Source: an uncultured bacterium
GTDB taxonomy: Bacteria > Patescibacteriota > Minisyncoccia > Phycocordibacterales > UBA9973
Assembly: GCA_937895515.1 (NCBI GenBank)
Contig: CALAYS010000157.1
Coordinates: 1 to 64,000 of the forward strand
Reading direction: 5' to 3'
Length of the DNA stretch: 64,000 bases
The notes under the pieces were generated by a model, which made no database searches, was not told where the DNA came from, and saw only the letters and a program-made list of their open reading frames with translations. How positions within the stretch are numbered: position 1 is the stretch's first letter; each line of letters starts with the position of its first letter. The translations under genes were made by a program, and so were the position numbers. Shown here piece by piece: positions 61,627-64,000 of this stretch.

Positions 61627-63405
61627 ATGAATAAAAAAGGGTTAAAAGATGTTCTTAGAAACTATTGGAGAGTGGCGAAAAACCATAAATTTATAATTAT
61701 TGCTAATTGGTTTTTTTTAATTGCAGCTTCAGTAACTGAAATATTTTCACCGGTATACATTAAAAAATTTTTTGATATCCTGGCTTTACCTATTCCACGT
61801 AATGAGATATACCAAAAAGCTTACGGAGTTTTATTCATTATAATTGCCTTAGTAACATTAAGGTTTTTGATCCGTAGAAGTTCATCTTTTTTCCATAGAC
61901 GTATTTTTAATAAAATAGAATGGGGTCTTTATTATGACGCGTATATAAGAACATTAGAACATTCTCATTCATTTTTTATTTCGCAACCAGCTGGATCCAT
62001 TGCACATAAAATTGATAAATACCGTGCAAGTTTTGTTACTTTGTGGGAAAAATTTTCAATTGATATATTAACAAATATTGTACGTGCTATTGGTTTTACA
62101 ACAGTACTTTTTATGTTTAACAAAACAATTGGATGGATTATGCTTGTTTGGTTAGTAGTCTTTATTTTGTCTAATTTTTGGTACAGTAAAATAATAAAAA
62201 GAAACCTGAACGAAATATCCATTCTTAAATCAGGCGTTAGTGGGAATGTTGTTGATGGATTATCAAACCATATGACAATTCAACTCTTTAATGGATATGA
62301 ATTTGAAAAAAATAATATCTGGGAAAGAGTTTCAAATTTAATCAAACTTTATAGAAAAAGAAGCAATAACGATGATTTGTTTTTTGGGTTCCAGGCAGCA
62401 TTTACAACTATTTCAGAAATAGCAATGTTTATTATAGGTTTGTATTATTTTAAACTAGGATTAGTTACTGTGGGGTTCTTCTATTTATCATATACTTATA
62501 TTAAAAAATTAGCTGATGATATGTGGACTATTAGCCGAATTTTTAGGCAAATGTCCGAAGCATATATTGATGCAATAGATATGATTCAAATAATGGAAAA
62601 ACCATATGAAGTTACTGACTCTACATCAATAGTTCCACTTAAATCCACAAAAGGAGAAATCGATTTTGAGAATGTTGGATATATTTATTCTAATAATAAT
62701 ACTAAAGTACTTGATGATTTTAACTTAAAGATAAATCCTGGTCAAAAAGTTGGTTTAGTTGGATCCTCGGGTGCAGGTAAAAGTACTTTTGTAAAATTAC
62801 TTTTTAGACTATTTGATGTAAAACAAGGATCAATTAAAATTGATAATGTGAATATCAAAGATATATCTCAAAAAGATTTACACCGAGTAATCGGTTTTGT
62901 ACCACAAGATTCTATGTTATTTCATAGAACAATCAAAGAAAATATCACATACGGTAACCCCAATGCTACAGAGCAAGAAATCTTAAATGCCTCGATCAAA
63001 GCTCATTGTCATGAATTCATCTCAAAGCTTCCAAATGGTTATGACACATTAGTTGGTGAACGTGGAGTAAAACTTTCCGGAGGAGAACGTCAACGCATTG
63101 CAATAGCTCGAGCAATATTAAAAAGTGCCCCAATACTAGTATTAGATGAAGCTACTTCGGCTTTAGATTCTGAAACAGAAGTCTATATTCAAGAGTCTTT
63201 AGACGAATTAATGTCTAATAAAACAGTCATTGCTATAGCACACAGATTGTCGACTATTAAAAAAATGGATAGAATTTTAGTACTTGAAAATGGAAAAATC
63301 TTAGAAGACGGTAGCCACGAAGAACTTTTAAAAGACCCAAATAGTACTTATAAAAAACTTTGGGACCTACAAGCCGGGGGATTTATTCAAGAAAATGAAG
63401 ACTAA
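61627..63405 (+). CDS. ABC transporter, fused permease-ATPase (half-transporter)
   Basis: 592 residues from the ATG at 61627: six N-terminal transmembrane helices (about 20-305) and an ATPase domain. The ATPase has Walker A GSSGAGKST, the Q-loop in VPQDSMLFHRTIKENI, signature LSGGERQR, Walker B ILVLDEATSALD and the H-loop in IAIAHRLSTI. Homodimeric exporters of this MsbA/lipid/peptide type are common. The cargo is unknown. An in-frame start 84 nt upstream is rejected because a TGCTACAAT -10-like box (ending 61620) lies just before 61627. Confidence 0.93.
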   Translation: MNKKGLKDVLRNYWRVAKNHKFIIIANWFFLIAASVTEIFSPVYIKKFFDILALPIPRNEIYQKAYGVLFIIIALVTLRFLIRRSSSFFHRRIFNKIEWGLYYDAYIRTLEHSHSFFISQPAGSIAHKIDKYRASFVTLWEKFSIDILTNIVRAIGFTTVLFMFNKTIGWIMLVWLVVFILSNFWYSKIIKRNLNEISILKSGVSGNVVDGLSNHMTIQLFNGYEFEKNNIWERVSNLIKLYRKRSNNDDLFFGFQAAFTTISEIAMFIIGLYYFKLGLVTVGFFYLSYTYIKKLADDMWTISRIFRQMSEAYIDAIDMIQIMEKPYEVTDSTSIVPLKSTKGEIDFENVGYIYSNNNTKVLDDFNLKINPGQKVGLVGSSGAGKSTFVKLLFRLFDVKQGSIKIDNVNIKDISQKDLHRVIGFVPQDSMLFHRTIKENITYGNPNATEQEILNASIKAHCHEFISKLPNGYDTLVGERGVKLSGGERQRIAIARAILKSAPILVLDEATSALDSETEVYIQESLDELMSNKTVIAIAHRLSTIKKMDRILVLENGKILEDGSHEELLKDPNSTYKKLWDLQAGGFIQENED

Positions 63406-63449
63406 AATAGAAAAAGTTGTTTAATGATTAATATGCTATACTGATAAAT

Positions 63450-64000
63450 ATGGAAACGAAAAAAATTATAACAAGGTTTGCGCCAAGTCCAACAGGGTTT
63501 ATGCACGTTGGGGGTGTTCGAACTGCTCTATTTTCATACCTTTGGGCTAAAAGAAACAATGGGACTTTTATATTGCGTATTGAAGACACCGACAAAGCTC
63601 GTGAAGTTGAAGGATCTATCGACCACATCATGGAGTCTTTAAAATGGCTAGGTATTGATTGGGACCAAGGCCCCGACAACGGTGGTCCGTATGCTCCTTA
63701 TAAACAATCTGACCGATTAGATATTTATAATAAATACGCTCAAATACTTATTGATAAAGGCTACGCTTATGTTGACCCTCATACTGAAGAAGAAATAGAA
63801 TCATTGCGTCAAGAAGCCGACAAAAACAAAGTTCCATTTTTGTATCGTGAACACAGGTCACTTGAAACTAACATTCCTTGGACAGGACTTGGACAAACAC
63901 TGCGTTTTCGGGTTAAAGATATCAAGCGCTACGAATGGGATGATGTTGTTTATGGTAAACTTTCTGCTGGAACCGAAGCACTAGACGACTTTGTATTAAT
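63450..64000 (+). CDS. gltX: Glutamyl-tRNA synthetase (partial, runs off window)
   Basis: The frame is open from the ATG at 63450 to the window end (183 codons). The start METKKIITRFAPSPTG with the HIGH motif as HVGG (19-22), then LRIEDTDKAREVEG and GIDWDQGPDNGGPYAPYKQS, are typical of GluRS. It charges tRNA-Glu (8687). In organisms without GlnRS it also charges tRNA-Gln, which cannot be judged here. TATACT ends 7 nt before the ATG. Confidence 0.95.
   Translation, partial: METKKIITRFAPSPTGFMHVGGVRTALFSYLWAKRNNGTFILRIEDTDKAREVEGSIDHIMESLKWLGIDWDQGPDNGGPYAPYKQSDRLDIYNKYAQILIDKGYAYVDPHTEEEIESLRQEADKNKVPFLYREHRSLETNIPWTGLGQTLRFRVKDIKRYEWDDVVYGKLSAGTEALDDFVL

Overview
The window is an AT-rich bacterial chromosome segment, densely packed with short genes, and it fits the Candidate Phyla Radiation (Patescibacteria), most likely a Parcubacteria-type lineage. 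Three things point there. Many core proteins are reduced (ValRS 722 aa, AlaRS 627 aa, RF1 313 aa, a PriA without a Walker A motif, a delta-prime of 227 aa). Patescibacterial gene sets recur (S21-YbeY-FtsA-FtsZ, a sigma-4/HARE-HTH protein, PG-binding/FN3 and Gmad2 surface proteins). Ribosomal protein L9 is present, which argues against Microgenomates. The recognised genes are intact with TGA as stop, so code 25 (Gracilibacteria/Absconditabacteria) is unlikely.

Layout. 1-8.4 kb: glutaredoxin with a tiny membrane ORF, a DivIC-like protein, tRNA-Phe, a P-loop kinase, Hsp20, PrsW protease, valS, tsaD, gmk and two unknown genes. 8.4-12.3 kb: accessory island with tRNA-Ser, tRNA-Glu flanked by tRNA fragments and hairpins, and small unknown genes with recurring promoters and terminators. 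12.3-18.4 kb: a Mur-ligase-like gene with an unknown partner, tRNA-Val, a secreted PG-binding protein, a HAD phosphatase, a sugar nucleotidyltransferase and trxB. 18.4-27.5 kb: the rpsU-ybeY-ftsA-ftsZ operon on the minus strand, degenerate priA, then mreB-holB-frr-rseP. 27.5-40.3 kb: typA, the sigma-4/HARE protein, membrane and cell-wall genes including mltG, a methyltransferase, mnmA, alaS, a PilM-like/membrane-protein pair and a PaaX-like regulator. 40.4-46.9 kb: dnaK-trmH-dnaJ, L31, prfA and an odd beta-rich exported protein. 47.0-54.1 kb: tRNA-Ile directly followed by a complete F1Fo ATP synthase operon. 54.1-64.0 kb: HAD phosphatase, trhO, rsmI, a GH-like protein, an S41 protease, L9, a metallophosphoesterase, an ABC exporter and the start of gltX.

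The genes cover translation (three aminoacyl-tRNA synthetases, RF1, RRF, S21, L9, L31, tRNA/rRNA modification), division and shape (FtsA, FtsZ, MreB, DivIC-like), wall turnover (MltG, Mur-like ligase), protein quality control (DnaK/J, Hsp20, RseP, PrsW, CtpA) and energy (ATP synthase).

Most interesting observations: (1) the ATP synthase gamma subunit carries an extra C-terminal copy of the delta subunit C-terminal domain (60 of 88 residues identical to the delta encoded two genes upstream), while delta has lost most of its N-terminal domain; (2) families of short palindromes are scattered between and inside genes, one pair differing by compensatory changes and another encoding the same peptide NPPAGGK in two unrelated proteins; (3) many genes have a -10 box 6-9 nt before the start codon, which predicts leaderless mRNAs; (4) a 19-nt copy of the tRNA-Glu 3' end lies 177 bp downstream, with a chain of hairpins in between.
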